A stretch of DNA of 64,000 nt, taken from assembly GCA_963754285.1 (NCBI GenBank), contig CAVWFN010000005.1, positions 129,571 through 193,570 on the forward strand. Direction: 5' to 3'. The stretch is from RYN-133 sp963754285 (GTDB lineage Bacteria > Actinomycetota > Actinomycetes > Mycobacteriales > Jatrophihabitantaceae). Positions 18,525 through 27,615 of the stretch are shown here, piece after piece. Made by a program: the position numbers and the translations under genes. A model generated the notes under the pieces. It was not told the DNA's origin and made no database searches. It saw only the letters and a list, made by a program, of their open reading frames with translations. How positions within the stretch are numbered: the first letter of the stretch is position 1; each line of letters opens with the position of its first letter.

Positions 18525-20056
18525 ACGACGACGAAAAGCGCCTTGCCGAACTCGGGTACAAACAGGAGCTCAACAGGTCGTGGTCGGGGTTCTCGAACTT
18601 CGCGATCTCGTTCTCGATCATCTCGATCCTGGCCGGATGCTTCACCAGCTTCGGACTCGGCTGGAACAACGGCGGATCAGCAGCCATCGCATGGGGCTGG
18701 CCGATCGTGTCGATCTTCATTCTGGTGATCGGGTTGTGCATGTCCGAGTTGGTCTCGGCGTTCCCGACGTCCGGCGGCATCTACTGGTGGGCCAGCAAGC
18801 TCGGCGGCGCCAAGGCGGGCTACTACACCGGTTGGCTCAACCTGATCGGCCTGCTGGCCATCGACGCCTCGGTCGCCTACGGCTGCGCGACCTTCTTCGA
18901 CGGAATGCTCGGCTTCTTCGACAGCAGCTACACCGCGGGCAATCTGAACCGGGTCTTCATCTACTTCATGGTCGTGTTGCTGCTCGCCGCTCTGATCAAC
19001 ATCTTCTCGAGCCACCTGCTCGCGATCCTGAACAACGTGTCGGTGTGGTGGCACGTCTTCGGTGCCGCCGTTGTCGTGCTGATCCTGGTGTTCTGGCTCA
19101 AGGCAGGCGCTCACCATGCGTCGGTCAAGAACGTCTTCACCAGTACGCTCAACAACACCGGCTTCTTCGGCGGGCACACCAGCGGGATCGGCTTCATCCT
19201 CTACGTGCTGCCGCTCTCGGCGATCCTGACGCAGTACACGATCACGGGCTACGACGCATCGGCTCATCTGTCCGAAGAGACGAAGAGCGCGGCGAACTCC
19301 GCAGCCAAGGGCATCTGGCGCTCGATCTTCTACTCCGGCATCGGCGGCTGGATCCTGCTGCTGTCGTTCTTGTTCGCGGTCCAGGACTCCACCACGGTCG
19401 GCGGGTCCGTGCAGAACATCTTCCACCAAGCACTCACGCCTCACGTCGGCGCGATCGTCATGGTCATCTCGACCGGCGGTCAGTTCTTCTGCACCGTCGC
19501 CTGCATGACGAGCACGACGCGCATGCTCTTCGCGTTCAGCCGTGACGGCGCAGTACCAGGTGGCAAGTACTGGTCGAAGCTGAACGACAAGCGCGTGCCC
19601 GTCTACGGCGTGATCATCTCAGCCATCATCGCGATCATCCTCACACTGCCTGCATTGGTGAAGGTCGACATCGGCGGCGCGCCGACTCCGGTCGCGTTCT
19701 TCGCTGTCGTGTCGATCGGCGTCATCGGGCTTTACGTCGCATTCGCCATCCCGATCTGGCTGCGGTGGAAGGCCGGCGACTCGTTCCAGCCGGGCGGATG
19801 GACGCTCGGCGGTAGGTACAAGTGGATGTCGATCGTGGCGGTGGTCGAGATCGTCCTGACCTCGATCGTCGCGCTGCTGCCGACGTCGAACCTGGGTGCA
19901 CCGTGGTACGACGGCTTCGCCTGGAAGTACGTGAACTACACGGTGATCGTCGTCCCGGTCGCGCTCATCCTGTTGTGGATCTGGTGGCACGTCTCGGTGA
20001 AGAACTGGTTCACCGGCCCGAAGAACACCGTCGATGAGGTGATCCCTACGTCCTAG
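18506..20056 (+). CDS. APC-superfamily amino acid/choline permease
   Basis: 516 residues with about 12 hydrophobic segments. GTG 18506 follows AAAGGGAGG and overlaps the kinase by 19 nt. The N-terminal signature, ELNRSWSGFSNFAISFSIIS (about 16-35) followed by SELVSAFPTSGGIYWWASKL, is typical of the amino acid/choline transporter branch that includes fungal GABA and choline permeases. A middle YTITGYDASAHLSEET segment (about 248-263) is also characteristic. It would supply the substrate of the island's enzymes through the cytoplasmic membrane. Substrate cannot be fixed from sequence. Confidence 0.88.
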   Translation: MATVELNDDEKRLAELGYKQELNRSWSGFSNFAISFSIISILAGCFTSFGLGWNNGGSAAIAWGWPIVSIFILVIGLCMSELVSAFPTSGGIYWWASKLGGAKAGYYTGWLNLIGLLAIDASVAYGCATFFDGMLGFFDSSYTAGNLNRVFIYFMVVLLLAALINIFSSHLLAILNNVSVWWHVFGAAVVVLILVFWLKAGAHHASVKNVFTSTLNNTGFFGGHTSGIGFILYVLPLSAILTQYTITGYDASAHLSEETKSAANSAAKGIWRSIFYSGIGGWILLLSFLFAVQDSTTVGGSVQNIFHQALTPHVGAIVMVISTGGQFFCTVACMTSTTRMLFAFSRDGAVPGGKYWSKLNDKRVPVYGVIISAIIAIILTLPALVKVDIGGAPTPVAFFAVVSIGVIGLYVAFAIPIWLRWKAGDSFQPGGWTLGGRYKWMSIVAVVEIVLTSIVALLPTSNLGAPWYDGFAWKYVNYTVIVVPVALILLWIWWHVSVKNWFTGPKNTVDEVIPTS

Positions 20057-20060
20057 CGCC

Positions 20061-20088
20061 TTGCGGCGACGTTAGGTCCACGTAAACT
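20061..20088 (+). promoter_or_regulatory. Promoter for the HAD-like gene, leaderless type
   Basis: TTGCGG at 20061-20066 and TAAACT at 20083-20088 are separated by 16 nt. The ATG of the next gene begins 7 nt after TAAACT, so transcription would start at or next to the start codon. No Shine-Dalgarno sequence is seen. Confidence 0.5.
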
Positions 20089-20095
20089 TGCGGGT

Positions 20096-20692
20096 ATGAC
20101 GCAGCCCGCTCCCCCGGTGTGGCTGCTCGACATCGACGGCGTCGTGAACGCACTCGCGCGCGGGCCGGTGGCCGGCTCGTGGCCGCCGGAGCGGTGGGTG
20201 CAGCAGGTGATTTCGGCCGACATCCCGGGCTCAGGACGGATGGTGCTGCCGATCTTCGCTGCGCGGCCCGTTCTCGACTTCGTCACGCGCGCGGTCCGAA
20301 CGGGCGCCGCCGAGGTGATCTGGCACTCGACGTGGCGCGAGGCGGCGGTCTCCGATCTCGCCCCGGTGCTCGGCCTGCCGCCGATACCGGTCTCGTACGC
20401 CCCGGAATGGACGCACCGACCCGAACGTCTGTGGTGGAAATTGCCGGCAGCGCAGCGCGTCGTCGAATCCGGCCGGCGGTTGGTGTGGACCGACGACGAC
20501 ATCGCGGTCGTGCCCGATCAGGTCGCCGCGCTCACCGCGCATCCTGACACGCTGTTGATCAGCCCGGACCCGCAGTCAGGCCTGACTGCAGACAACCTGC
20601 AATCGATCGCCGACTTCATCGGTATGGACATCGCCCACGAGTTCGAGCCGGCTCCGCGCCGCTCGCTGCTCGGACGGTTGTTGCGCAGCTGA
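20096..20692 (+). CDS. HAD-superfamily protein of the HAD_SAK_2 type
   Basis: 198 residues. The HAD nucleophile motif is LLDIDGVVNA (about 9-18). A WHSTWREAA segment (about 81-89), the late acidic motif VWTDDDIA (about 131-138) and the closing LLISPDPQSGLTADNL (about 154-169) match the HAD domain first noted in Swiss-army-knife RNA repair proteins. A phosphatase or nucleotidyl end-processing activity is possible. The gene stands alone behind a leaderless promoter. Function in the cell is unknown. Confidence 0.72.
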   Translation: MTQPAPPVWLLDIDGVVNALARGPVAGSWPPERWVQQVISADIPGSGRMVLPIFAARPVLDFVTRAVRTGAAEVIWHSTWREAAVSDLAPVLGLPPIPVSYAPEWTHRPERLWWKLPAAQRVVESGRRLVWTDDDIAVVPDQVAALTAHPDTLLISPDPQSGLTADNLQSIADFIGMDIAHEFEPAPRRSLLGRLLRS

Positions 20693-20725
20693 TCTTGCCC
20701 AACTGATCTTGGGTAGAACGCGGCC

Positions 20726-21940
20726 ATGCCGCGTTTCGTTGCCCTTGCCGGCGCCGTGCTCGCGTTGAGCTGCGCGGCGTGCACGAGCAGCGGCTCGAAC
20801 ACCTCGAGCTCGCCGGTGCCACCGCCGCGAACGTCATCGCAGTCGTCGTCCCATTCGTCATCGAGCTCTTCGTCGCCGGCCCCGCCGCCGACATCGAGCT
20901 CCCCGACCAGCGCAACGAAGTCACCTGCCGCGGCCGGTGGCCCGCCCGGTGGACCAGTCCCGGCGCATTTCGTGCCTGTCTCGGCGACGTTCGTCTCGGC
21001 CGATGACGGCTGGGCGCTGGGCACGGCACCATGCAGCCACAAGCCGTGCACCTCGATCGTGCGCACGCGCGACGGTGGCCGCACCTGGCAGGGGATCCCG
21101 GCACCGCGCGCGAGCGAGAGCGACGAACACACCGGGCAGTCCGGCGAGGTGTCCACATTGCGGTTCGCCGACCAACGCGACGGATGGGCGGGCGGCGCCG
21201 GACTGTTCAGCACGCATGACGGCGGATCCACCTGGCACAAGCAGGATGTGCGCGGACAGGTCAGCCACATCGAGACCGGCGGTGGGTACGTGTTCGTCGC
21301 AACCGACACCTGTGTGCGCCCGAACGAGAACTGCCGATCGCAGGTGCTGGCCTCACCCGTCGGACACGACGCGTGGCGCGCGCTCACGCCTATGGTCGAC
21401 ACCGATGCCGGCGTCTCGACGCTTGCGGTGTCGGATACCGATTGGTTCGCCGCGTCGGCGCGCGGTGTTCTGCACGGCAAGGGCATGTCCTACGAAACTC
21501 GCCTCCCCAGCCCGTGCCCGGTCGCGGACGCCGACTACTCGAGCCCGAGGATTGCCGTCGCGGACGCCGAAGACCTCGACGCGGCGTGCGTGAGCGGCGG
21601 CGCCGGCGGCAGCGCCGACTACGTGCTGTTCGGGTCGACCGACGGCGGCCGTGTCTGGCGCAAATCACGAACGTTCCGCGCGCCCAGCTACTTGGCCGGC
21701 ATCGCCGACAACACGCGAGGCGTGCTCGTCATGGCTGCGTCGAGTGGTGGCAGCGGCATCCTGCGGACAACCGATGACGGAAGGACCATCCGCTACGACC
21801 ACGTTCGCACGCCCACGGGCGGGATTCCGTGGACCGACCTCGGGTTCACCACCCCGAGCCAGGCGGTGGCAGTTCTCGCCGACTCGGGGCTGTACCTCAG
21901 CCGCGACGCCGGAAAGTCCTTCGCCCGCGTCAGGTTCTAG
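20726..21940 (+). CDS. Secreted lipoprotein with Ser/Pro-rich linker and BNR-type beta-propeller
   Basis: 404 residues. A hydrophobic signal peptide ends in ALSCAAC (about 13-19), a lipobox-like site with two candidate cysteines. A low-complexity Ser/Pro/Thr region follows (about 20-70), then repeats of the Asp-box type: TRDGGRTW (about 113-120), THDGGSTW, STDGGRVW, TTDDGR and SRDAGKSF. The rest is thus a sialidase/Ycf48-like propeller outside the membrane. A TAGAAC box is 6 nt before the ATG. The 3' end overlaps the convergent ATL gene by 11 nt. No substrate is evident. Confidence 0.75.
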   Translation: MPRFVALAGAVLALSCAACTSSGSNTSSSPVPPPRTSSQSSSHSSSSSSSPAPPPTSSSPTSATKSPAAAGGPPGGPVPAHFVPVSATFVSADDGWALGTAPCSHKPCTSIVRTRDGGRTWQGIPAPRASESDEHTGQSGEVSTLRFADQRDGWAGGAGLFSTHDGGSTWHKQDVRGQVSHIETGGGYVFVATDTCVRPNENCRSQVLASPVGHDAWRALTPMVDTDAGVSTLAVSDTDWFAASARGVLHGKGMSYETRLPSPCPVADADYSSPRIAVADAEDLDAACVSGGAGGSADYVLFGSTDGGRVWRKSRTFRAPSYLAGIADNTRGVLVMAASSGGSGILRTTDDGRTIRYDHVRTPTGGIPWTDLGFTTPSQAVAVLADSGLYLSRDAGKSFARVRF

Positions 21941-22238
21941 CGTCCTTCCCGTCCCAGCGAAACGCAGCGAGTTCGACGCGGTCACCGCGGAAGCGCACGC
22001 CCTCGGACAGCAGGCGTTGCCGCTGCTCGGTGTAGAGGTGCTCAGCCAGCGACCCGTCGGCTCGCAGCACGCGGTGCCACGGCACGCTGCCGTCGTCCAT
22101 CGCGAGCACGCGGCCCACGGTGCGAGCCGAGCGCAACCCGACGAACTCGGCGACATCGCCGTAGGTCATCACCCGGCCGGGCGGGATGGACTCGATGCAC
22201 GCGAGCACGCGATGCGCGTACTCGGGCGCTTCTGCCAT
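21930..22238 (-). CDS. Alkyltransferase-like protein (ATL), MGMT fold without active-site cysteine
   Basis: 102 residues, the size of the MGMT DNA-binding domain alone. The motif normally reading PCHRV is PWHRVLRADG (about 53-62), so the alkyl-accepting Cys is replaced by Trp. The helix-turn-helix part (VMTYGDVAEFVGL, then RTVGRVLA) is intact. ATL proteins bind O6-alkylguanine and hand the lesion to nucleotide excision repair rather than repairing it directly. It is the counterpart of mycobacterial Rv3204 in this conserved neighbourhood. It ends overlapping the lipoprotein gene tail to tail. Confidence 0.85.
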   Translation of the reverse strand: MAEAPEYAHRVLACIESIPPGRVMTYGDVAEFVGLRSARTVGRVLAMDDGSVPWHRVLRADGSLAEHLYTEQRQRLLSEGVRFRGDRVELAAFRWDGKDART

Positions 22239-22251
22239 TAATCTGAGGCCG

Positions 22252-23415
22252 TCAGTACGAGGGCAGCGACGGATCGATCTGGTTCACCCACGCGGTGACG
22301 CCGCCCTGCACGTGCACCGCGTCGCGGAAACCGGCGTTCTTGACCGCGGCCAGCGTCTCTGCAGAGCGCACGCCGGTCTTGCAATACATGACTATCTGCT
22401 TGTCCTGCGGCAGGTTCGACAACGCGTCGCCGCGAAGGATCTCGTCCTTCGGGATGAGCGTTGCACCAGGAATCCTGACGATCTCCCACTCGGCCGGCTC
22501 GCGCACGTCCACGAGATGGATCGGCTTGTCGGAGTCCATGAGGTCCTTCAGCTCGCTTGCGGTGATCGTCGATCCGGCCGCCGCCTGCTGTGCCTCTTCG
22601 GAGACCACGCCGCAGAACGCCTCGTAGTCGATCAGCTCGGTGATCTCACGCGTGTTCGGGTCCTTGCGCACCTTGATCTCGCGCCAGCTCATCTCGAGCG
22701 CGTCGAACACGAGCAGCCGACCGACCAGCGGGTCGCCGATGCCGGTGATCAGCTTGATCGCTTCGTTGACCATGACCGAGCCGATCGCCGCGCACAGCAC
22801 GCCGAGCACGCCACCCTCGGCGCACGACGGCACCATGCCGGGTGGCGGCGGGTCGGGGTAGAGATCGCGGTAGTTCGGGCCGTACTCGTTCCAGAAGACC
22901 GAGACCTGCCCGTCGAACCGGTAGATCGAGCCCCACACGTACGGCTTGTTCAGCAGCACGCACGCGTCATTGACCAGGTAGCGCGTCGCGAAGTTGTCGG
23001 TGCCGTCGACGATCAGGTCGTACTGGCTGAAGATGTCGAGGACGTTGTCGTTGTCGAGGCGCGTCTCGTGCACGTTCACCGTGATCAACGGGTTGATCTC
23101 GCGGACCGAGTCACGAGCCGATTCGGCCTTCGAGCGGCCGATGTCGCTCTGGCCGTGGATGATCTGGCGCTGCAGGTTCGACTCGTCGACAACGTCGAAT
23201 TCGACGATGCCGAGCGTGCCGACACCGGCGGCGGCCAGATACATCAGGGCCGGCGAGCCCAGGCCGCCGGCGCCCACACAGAGCACCTTGGCGTTCTTGA
23301 GACGCTTCTGGCCGATCATGGCAACGTCGGGGATGATCAAGTGCCGGCTGTAACGGCGCACTTCGTCGATCGTCAGCGAATCGGCAGGTTCAACGAGCGG
23401 CGGTAAACTCACCAT
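22252..23415 (-). CDS. moeZ: Adenylyltransferase/sulfurtransferase MoeZ (ThiF domain plus rhodanese)
   Basis: 387 residues. The E1-like ThiF/MoeB domain (about 15-250) has VGAGGLGSPALMYLAAAGVG and IVDGTDNFATRYLVND. The C-terminal rhodanese (about 285-385) has the active-site loop MYCKTGVRS (Cys about 335). MoeZ activates C-terminal Gly-Gly sulfur carriers such as CysO and MoaD-like proteins by adenylation and thiolation, for cysteine and molybdopterin synthesis. The carrier C-terminus itself is not in this window. The GTG codon directly after the ATG lies 6 nt from TACGCT (23419-23424), so leaderless initiation at 23412 is an alternative start. Confidence 0.93.
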   Translation of the reverse strand: MVSLPPLVEPADSLTIDEVRRYSRHLIIPDVAMIGQKRLKNAKVLCVGAGGLGSPALMYLAAAGVGTLGIVEFDVVDESNLQRQIIHGQSDIGRSKAESARDSVREINPLITVNVHETRLDNDNVLDIFSQYDLIVDGTDNFATRYLVNDACVLLNKPYVWGSIYRFDGQVSVFWNEYGPNYRDLYPDPPPPGMVPSCAEGGVLGVLCAAIGSVMVNEAIKLITGIGDPLVGRLLVFDALEMSWREIKVRKDPNTREITELIDYEAFCGVVSEEAQQAAAGSTITASELKDLMDSDKPIHLVDVREPAEWEIVRIPGATLIPKDEILRGDALSNLPQDKQIVMYCKTGVRSAETLAAVKNAGFRDAVHVQGGVTAWVNQIDPSLPSY

Positions 23416-23484
23416 GCCAGCGTAACCGAGCACATCGATGCGGCATTCCGGCTTGACTCGGGTCACAGTGACCCTGACGGCGAC

Positions 23485-24546
23485 TCAGTCGCCGATGTAG
23501 TACTCGTTGTTCTGGTTGGTGTCCGGCTGCTCGGCACCAGGCGCGCCCTTGACTCCCGGCGGATAGGGCCACTGGTTGGCGCCGCAGTTCTTGCCGGTGA
23601 AGGCCGACTTCAGGCCGAAGGTCTGCTGCATCATCACCGGTGCCAAGCCGCCCGGCAGGCACTCGTGCGCGTGCATGTGACCCAGCGCGTGGCCGTCCTC
23701 GTGGTTGATCATGTACTCGCGGTACGCAGTGAGGTCGCCGACGTAGGGCGACGCGCCGCGCACCCAACGTGCGTCATTGAGGACGACGCGGTTGACCTGC
23801 AGTGCCGAGGATGAGTTGGCGGGTGCGTAGCAGGACGTCTCGACCGGGATGTCATAGCCGCAGAACTGCCGCACGGTCATCGACGAGGTCAGGGTGACGT
23901 GGAAGTTGATCAGGCCGGACGAGACGCGCTGCAGCCGCACGCCGTGCCCGCTCCAGCTGCGCGGGTCCGCGAGCGTGGTGTCGACCATCTTGGCGAACGC
24001 GGACAGGTTGATGCCCTTGATGCCGTTCTCGACCTCGATGTCGTAGCGGTACAGCTGCCCGGTCTTGCCGAACACCTTGGTCTGTCCCTTGAGTACGCGG
24101 AACGTGCCGTCGCCCGCCTTCGTGTACGGGCCGCCGCGCGGAAGTTGACCCACCTTGAGCGCTTCGTTGTAGACCTTGCCGCTGCTCGTGTCGGACTTGA
24201 GCGGGATCGAGTGCGGTGCGATCGGGGCGCCGGACGACTGCGGGGGCGGTGTCGTGTTCGTCCCGCGGTCGTTGCCGGTGGCAACTGCATGCGAGGCCGG
24301 CGCGGGGTCGCGGACGGTGAGCAATGCGACGACGGTCAGCACGAGCAGCACCGGCAGCGCGTACGCGCGCCAGCCGTAGCGGCGGATGAATTCACGCACC
24401 GTGTCGCCCGTCCCCGGCCCACCGCCACCGCCGAAGGACGCGACCCCGCGGTGCGCGGCATCGACGTCGCTGCGGGTGTGGTGTGCGGGACGTGGCCTGG
24501 TCACGGTTCTGGTCGGTTGCGACCAACCGCCGTCGTGCTCCGCCAC
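23485..24546 (-). CDS. Membrane-anchored DUF3152 protein with zincin-like motif
   Basis: 353 residues. A charged cytoplasmic N-terminus is followed by one membrane segment (about 62-80, YALPVLLVLTVVALLTV). A Ser/Pro/Thr-rich linker comes next, then the DUF3152 domain (about 120-345). The segment NHEDGHALGHMHAHECL (about 285-301) has an HExxH-like metal site with extra His residues, indicating a metzincin-type extracellular peptidase. The gene is next to moeZ as in M. tuberculosis (Rv3207c). The real substrate is unknown. Cys residues in the domain could form disulfides outside the cell. Confidence 0.82.
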   Translation of the reverse strand: MAEHDGGWSQPTRTVTRPRPAHHTRSDVDAAHRGVASFGGGGGPGTGDTVREFIRRYGWRAYALPVLLVLTVVALLTVRDPAPASHAVATGNDRGTNTTPPPQSSGAPIAPHSIPLKSDTSSGKVYNEALKVGQLPRGGPYTKAGDGTFRVLKGQTKVFGKTGQLYRYDIEVENGIKGINLSAFAKMVDTTLADPRSWSGHGVRLQRVSSGLINFHVTLTSSMTVRQFCGYDIPVETSCYAPANSSSALQVNRVVLNDARWVRGASPYVGDLTAYREYMINHEDGHALGHMHAHECLPGGLAPVMMQQTFGLKSAFTGKNCGANQWPYPPGVKGAPGAEQPDTNQNNEYYIGD

Positions 24547-24594
24547 GCGGACAGCGTTTCACAATCGACGACCTTGATCGTGCAAGCGCGCCCA

Positions 24595-25620
24595 TCACGC
24601 GTCGTCGGCCTGCACCGGTGCGCGGGCGTCCTCGATGAGACCCAGCAGGGCGCGCGCTGTGATCTCGGGTTGTTCCATCATCGCGGTGTGACCGACGTGT
24701 TCGAGAACCAGCAGCCGTGAGTCAGGAATCGCCGCGGCGACGAACGGCGCAAGATCGGCAGCGACGAGCTTGTCCTCGTCGCCCCACAGCACCAGGGTCG
24801 ATGCGGTGATCGTGCGCATCTGCGCCCAGCCCGCGCGGCTTTTCAAAAACTGCGACCGCACAAGACCACGCGTCGAGCGCAGCATCGCCATGTCCACCCA
24901 CGGTGCATCGGCGCGTGCCCGCGCCTCGCTGACCGCCTCGTCGTAGCGCTGTTGGGACAGCCGCGACGGATCGGCGAAGCACAGCGCGATCGTGCCCTTG
25001 ACGCGCGTCTCGACCGGCACCTTGCCGAGCTTGCGCAGGGCGAGCATCCCGATCATCGGCACGAGCATCAATGCGAAGCGCCAGTCGGTCTTCAGGATGT
25101 GCGCCCGCACCTTGAGATCGGGGACCGCAGGTGAGATCAACGACAGGGTGCGCACGAGGTCGGGACGGGTTGCCGCGACGACCAGCGAGATCGCGCCGCC
25201 CATCGAGTTGCCGACCAGATGTACCGGCCCGCGACCGGACTGCTCGATGTAGGCGATGACCGTGCGTGCATGCGCACCGAGTGAGTAGTCGTTGTTCCGC
25301 GCCGGCCCCGAGCGTCCAAATCCGGGTAGGTCGATGGCCTCGACGGCCAACTGGTCGCGCAGCAAACCAGCCAGATCGGTCCAGTTGATCGACGCTCCGC
25401 CGAGTCCGTGCACGAACAGGGCGGGTTCGGCATCGTCGCGGCCGGACGCCGTGGTGCGGACGAAGACCTCTTGGCCGCCGACCTCGACGCTGCGGCCGGG
25501 CCACAGGCTGACGCCGTCGAGCGAGGCCAACGGCGAGTCGGACAGCCGTGCCGTGGGTGCCTCGGGGGCAGGACGCTTGCGCACACGCATCCGGTTGACG
25601 CTACGCGGCGCGCTGGTCAC
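24595..25620 (-). CDS. Alpha/beta hydrolase
   Basis: 341 residues. The fold is marked by FVHGLGGASINW (oxyanion region, about 69-80), nucleophile elbow VGNSMGGA (about 138-145), the acid in LWGDEDKLV, and catalytic His in EHVGHTAMME near the C-terminus. The first GTG (25620) overlaps the ku stop in a GTGA junction, which supports this start although an ATG lies 10 codons later. The gene resembles lipase/esterase LipV-like proteins found in the same neighbourhood of mycobacteria. The coupling to ku is probably a consequence of insertion rather than of function. Confidence 0.82.
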   Translation of the reverse strand: MTSAPRSVNRMRVRKRPAPEAPTARLSDSPLASLDGVSLWPGRSVEVGGQEVFVRTTASGRDDAEPALFVHGLGGASINWTDLAGLLRDQLAVEAIDLPGFGRSGPARNNDYSLGAHARTVIAYIEQSGRGPVHLVGNSMGGAISLVVAATRPDLVRTLSLISPAVPDLKVRAHILKTDWRFALMLVPMIGMLALRKLGKVPVETRVKGTIALCFADPSRLSQQRYDEAVSEARARADAPWVDMAMLRSTRGLVRSQFLKSRAGWAQMRTITASTLVLWGDEDKLVAADLAPFVAAAIPDSRLLVLEHVGHTAMMEQPEITARALLGLIEDARAPVQADDA

Positions 25621-26633
25621 GCCGACTTCTTCGCAGCCTTCTTCTTGGCCGGCACCGATTTCGGCCCGGCCTTCTTCACCGCTCTCTTGGCCGGCGGCTT
25701 CTTCGCAGCAGTCTTCTGCGCCGCCGCCTTCTTGGCCGGCGCCTTCGCAGCCGCCTTCTTGGTCGCCTTCTTTGCGGCAGCCTTCGAGGCGGGTTTGTTC
25801 GCCGGCACCCGCGCCGAGGTCGACGTCCCGCTCGCAGTCTTCGACGCGGCGGCCGAGCGGCCGGCCTTCGCCGCCTCGACCGAGGCCTTGAGCGCCGACA
25901 TCAGGTCGACGACGTTGCCCGCGCTGGGCTGCTGCTCTTCGGTCTCGACGACCTCGCGTCCCTCGACCTTCGCGTCGATGACCTCCTGCAGCGCCTCGCG
26001 GTAGTCGTCGGTGTACTCGGAGGGATCGAAGTCGCCCGACATGCTCGAGACAAGCGACTCGGCCATCTGCCGTTCCTGCGGGCGCAGATCGACCTCGGAG
26101 TCGAGGAACGCGAACGCCGGCTCGCGCACCTCGTCCGGCCAGATCATCGTCTCCATCACGATCACGCCGTCACGCACCCGCAAGGTGGCCAGCTGCTCGC
26201 GGTTGCGGATCGCCACCTTGACCAGGCCTGCCTGCCCGCTCGAATCGAGCGCGTCACGCAGCAACAGGTAGGGCTTGACCGCGTTCTTCTCCGGCTCGAG
26301 GTAGTAGCTCTTGGCGAAATAGATCGGATCGATCTGTTCGATCGGGACGAACTGCAACACATCGACGACGCGGGCGGTCGGGAGCGGGAGGTCGGCGAAG
26401 TCGTCGTCGGTCAGGATGACCGTCTCGCCGCCGGGCAACTGGAAACCCTTCGCGATGTCGGCGTAAGCCACCTCTTCGCCGTCGGCCTCTGCCACGCGCT
26501 TGTAGCGGATGCGCGAGCCGTCGGTGCGACGAACCTGGTGAAAGCTGACATCGCGCTCCTCGGTCGCGGTGTACAGCTTCACCCCGATGCTGACCAGCCC
26601 GAAGGAGATGCTGCCCTTCCAGATCGAGCGCAT
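25617..26633 (-). CDS. ku: Non-homologous end joining protein Ku with long lysine/alanine-rich tail
   Basis: 338 residues. The Ku bridge-and-barrel core (1-250) opens with RSIWKGSISFGLVSIGVKLY and contains KSYYLEPEKNAVKPY (about 108-122). The last ~85 residues are a low-complexity AAKKA/PAKKA tail, histone-H1-like, as in many actinobacterial Ku proteins. In the family this tail increases DNA affinity and lets Ku thread inward from ends. The RBS AAGGAG lies upstream of the ATG. The gene is divergent from the ligD ligase/polymerase genes. Ku homodimers bind DNA ends and recruit LigD. Confidence 0.95.
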   Translation of the reverse strand: MRSIWKGSISFGLVSIGVKLYTATEERDVSFHQVRRTDGSRIRYKRVAEADGEEVAYADIAKGFQLPGGETVILTDDDFADLPLPTARVVDVLQFVPIEQIDPIYFAKSYYLEPEKNAVKPYLLLRDALDSSGQAGLVKVAIRNREQLATLRVRDGVIVMETMIWPDEVREPAFAFLDSEVDLRPQERQMAESLVSSMSGDFDPSEYTDDYREALQEVIDAKVEGREVVETEEQQPSAGNVVDLMSALKASVEAAKAGRSAAASKTASGTSTSARVPANKPASKAAAKKATKKAAAKAPAKKAAAQKTAAKKPPAKRAVKKAGPKSVPAKKKAAKKSA

Positions 26634-26700
26634 GAGGCCGACTCCTTCTACGTTTGACTCTCAAGTGCAACCAGAGGGTTCTCTACCCAAGAATGGACGG

Positions 26701-27615
26701 ATGGAGTCCATGCTCGCTACTGCGGTGCAGATTCTGCCGCAGGGTGCCGACTGGACCTATGAGTTCAAGTGGGACGGTGTCCGGGCACGCTGCGAGGTCA
26801 CCGACGCCGCGGTGCGGCTCTACAGCCGGCGCGGCAACGAGATCACCACGGCCTATCCCGAGCTGTCCGAACTCGCCCGCGGCGACGCCGTCCTGGACGG
26901 CGAGATCGTCGCTTTCGTCGACGGACGGCCGTCCTTCGAGGCGCTGCAGGAGCGCATGCACGTGCGTAACAAGGCCGAGGCCCGCCGCCTCGCCGAGAAG
27001 ACACCGGTGACGTTCATGGCCTTCGATCTGCTGCGGGCCGACGGCGTCGAGCTCGCGGACCTGCCGCTGCGCGAGCGCCGCCCGCGCCTGGAGACATGGG
27101 CCGCCGAGCACGGCGTCACGGTCAGCCCGACCTTCGACGACGGCCCCGCGACCGAGCAGGTCGCGCGCGCGTCGGGGCTGGAGGGCGTGGTCGCGAAACG
27201 GCTCGCGTCGCGCTACCGGCCGGGGCTGCGCACCAACGACTGGGTCAAGCTGCGCTTCCTGTCGACCGGCGACTTCGCCGTGGTCGGCTGGGAGGAGAGC
27301 CGTGAACACCCGGGCAGCCTGAGCTCGCTCGTCCTGGCCACCATGACGCCGGACGGGCCCCGGTTCGCCGGCAAGGCCGGCAGTGGGTTGACCGGTCGCC
27401 TCGCGGCGTCCTTGCAGAAGAGGCTCACAGCGCGGCGCGACTGCCCCCTGCCCGAGGTGCCTGCGGCCTCGCCGGGCGGCCGGGTGGTGCACTGGGTCGA
27501 GCCGGAACTCGTGGTGGAAGTGAAATACACGCTGATCACCTCGGAGGGACGGCTGCGCCAGCCGGTGTTCCTGCGGGTGCGCGACGACAAGACGGTCGAG
27601 GAGGCAACCGGCTGA
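26701..27615 (+). CDS. ligD: ATP-dependent DNA ligase, LigD-type ligase domain
   Basis: About 304 residues from ATG 26701; ATG 26710 or upstream GTG 26665 are alternative starts. Nucleotidyltransferase motif I is YEFKWDGVRA (about 21-30) with the adenylated Lys. Motif III-like VTFMAFDLL, motif IV EGVVAKR and motif V WVKLR follow. A C-terminal OB domain contains VVEVKYTLITSEG (about 273-285). It is a free-standing ligase lacking both polymerase and phosphoesterase domains; the polymerase is encoded by the next gene, which starts within its stop codon (TGATG). Together they form a split LigD for NHEJ with Ku. Confidence 0.88.
   Translation: MESMLATAVQILPQGADWTYEFKWDGVRARCEVTDAAVRLYSRRGNEITTAYPELSELARGDAVLDGEIVAFVDGRPSFEALQERMHVRNKAEARRLAEKTPVTFMAFDLLRADGVELADLPLRERRPRLETWAAEHGVTVSPTFDDGPATEQVARASGLEGVVAKRLASRYRPGLRTNDWVKLRFLSTGDFAVVGWEESREHPGSLSSLVLATMTPDGPRFAGKAGSGLTGRLAASLQKRLTARRDCPLPEVPAASPGGRVVHWVEPELVVEVKYTLITSEGRLRQPVFLRVRDDKTVEEATG

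Noticed and set aside
20689..20711. Two direct copies of CTGATCTTG, 14 bp apart
   Set aside because: They overlap the HAD stop codon and probably represent a small local duplication; no further copies or function are evident.
20518..21486. 322-residue minus-strand frame opposite the lipoprotein gene
   Set aside because: The plus strand has a signal peptide, Asp-box repeats and a good promoter; the minus frame has no domain or ribosome-binding site.
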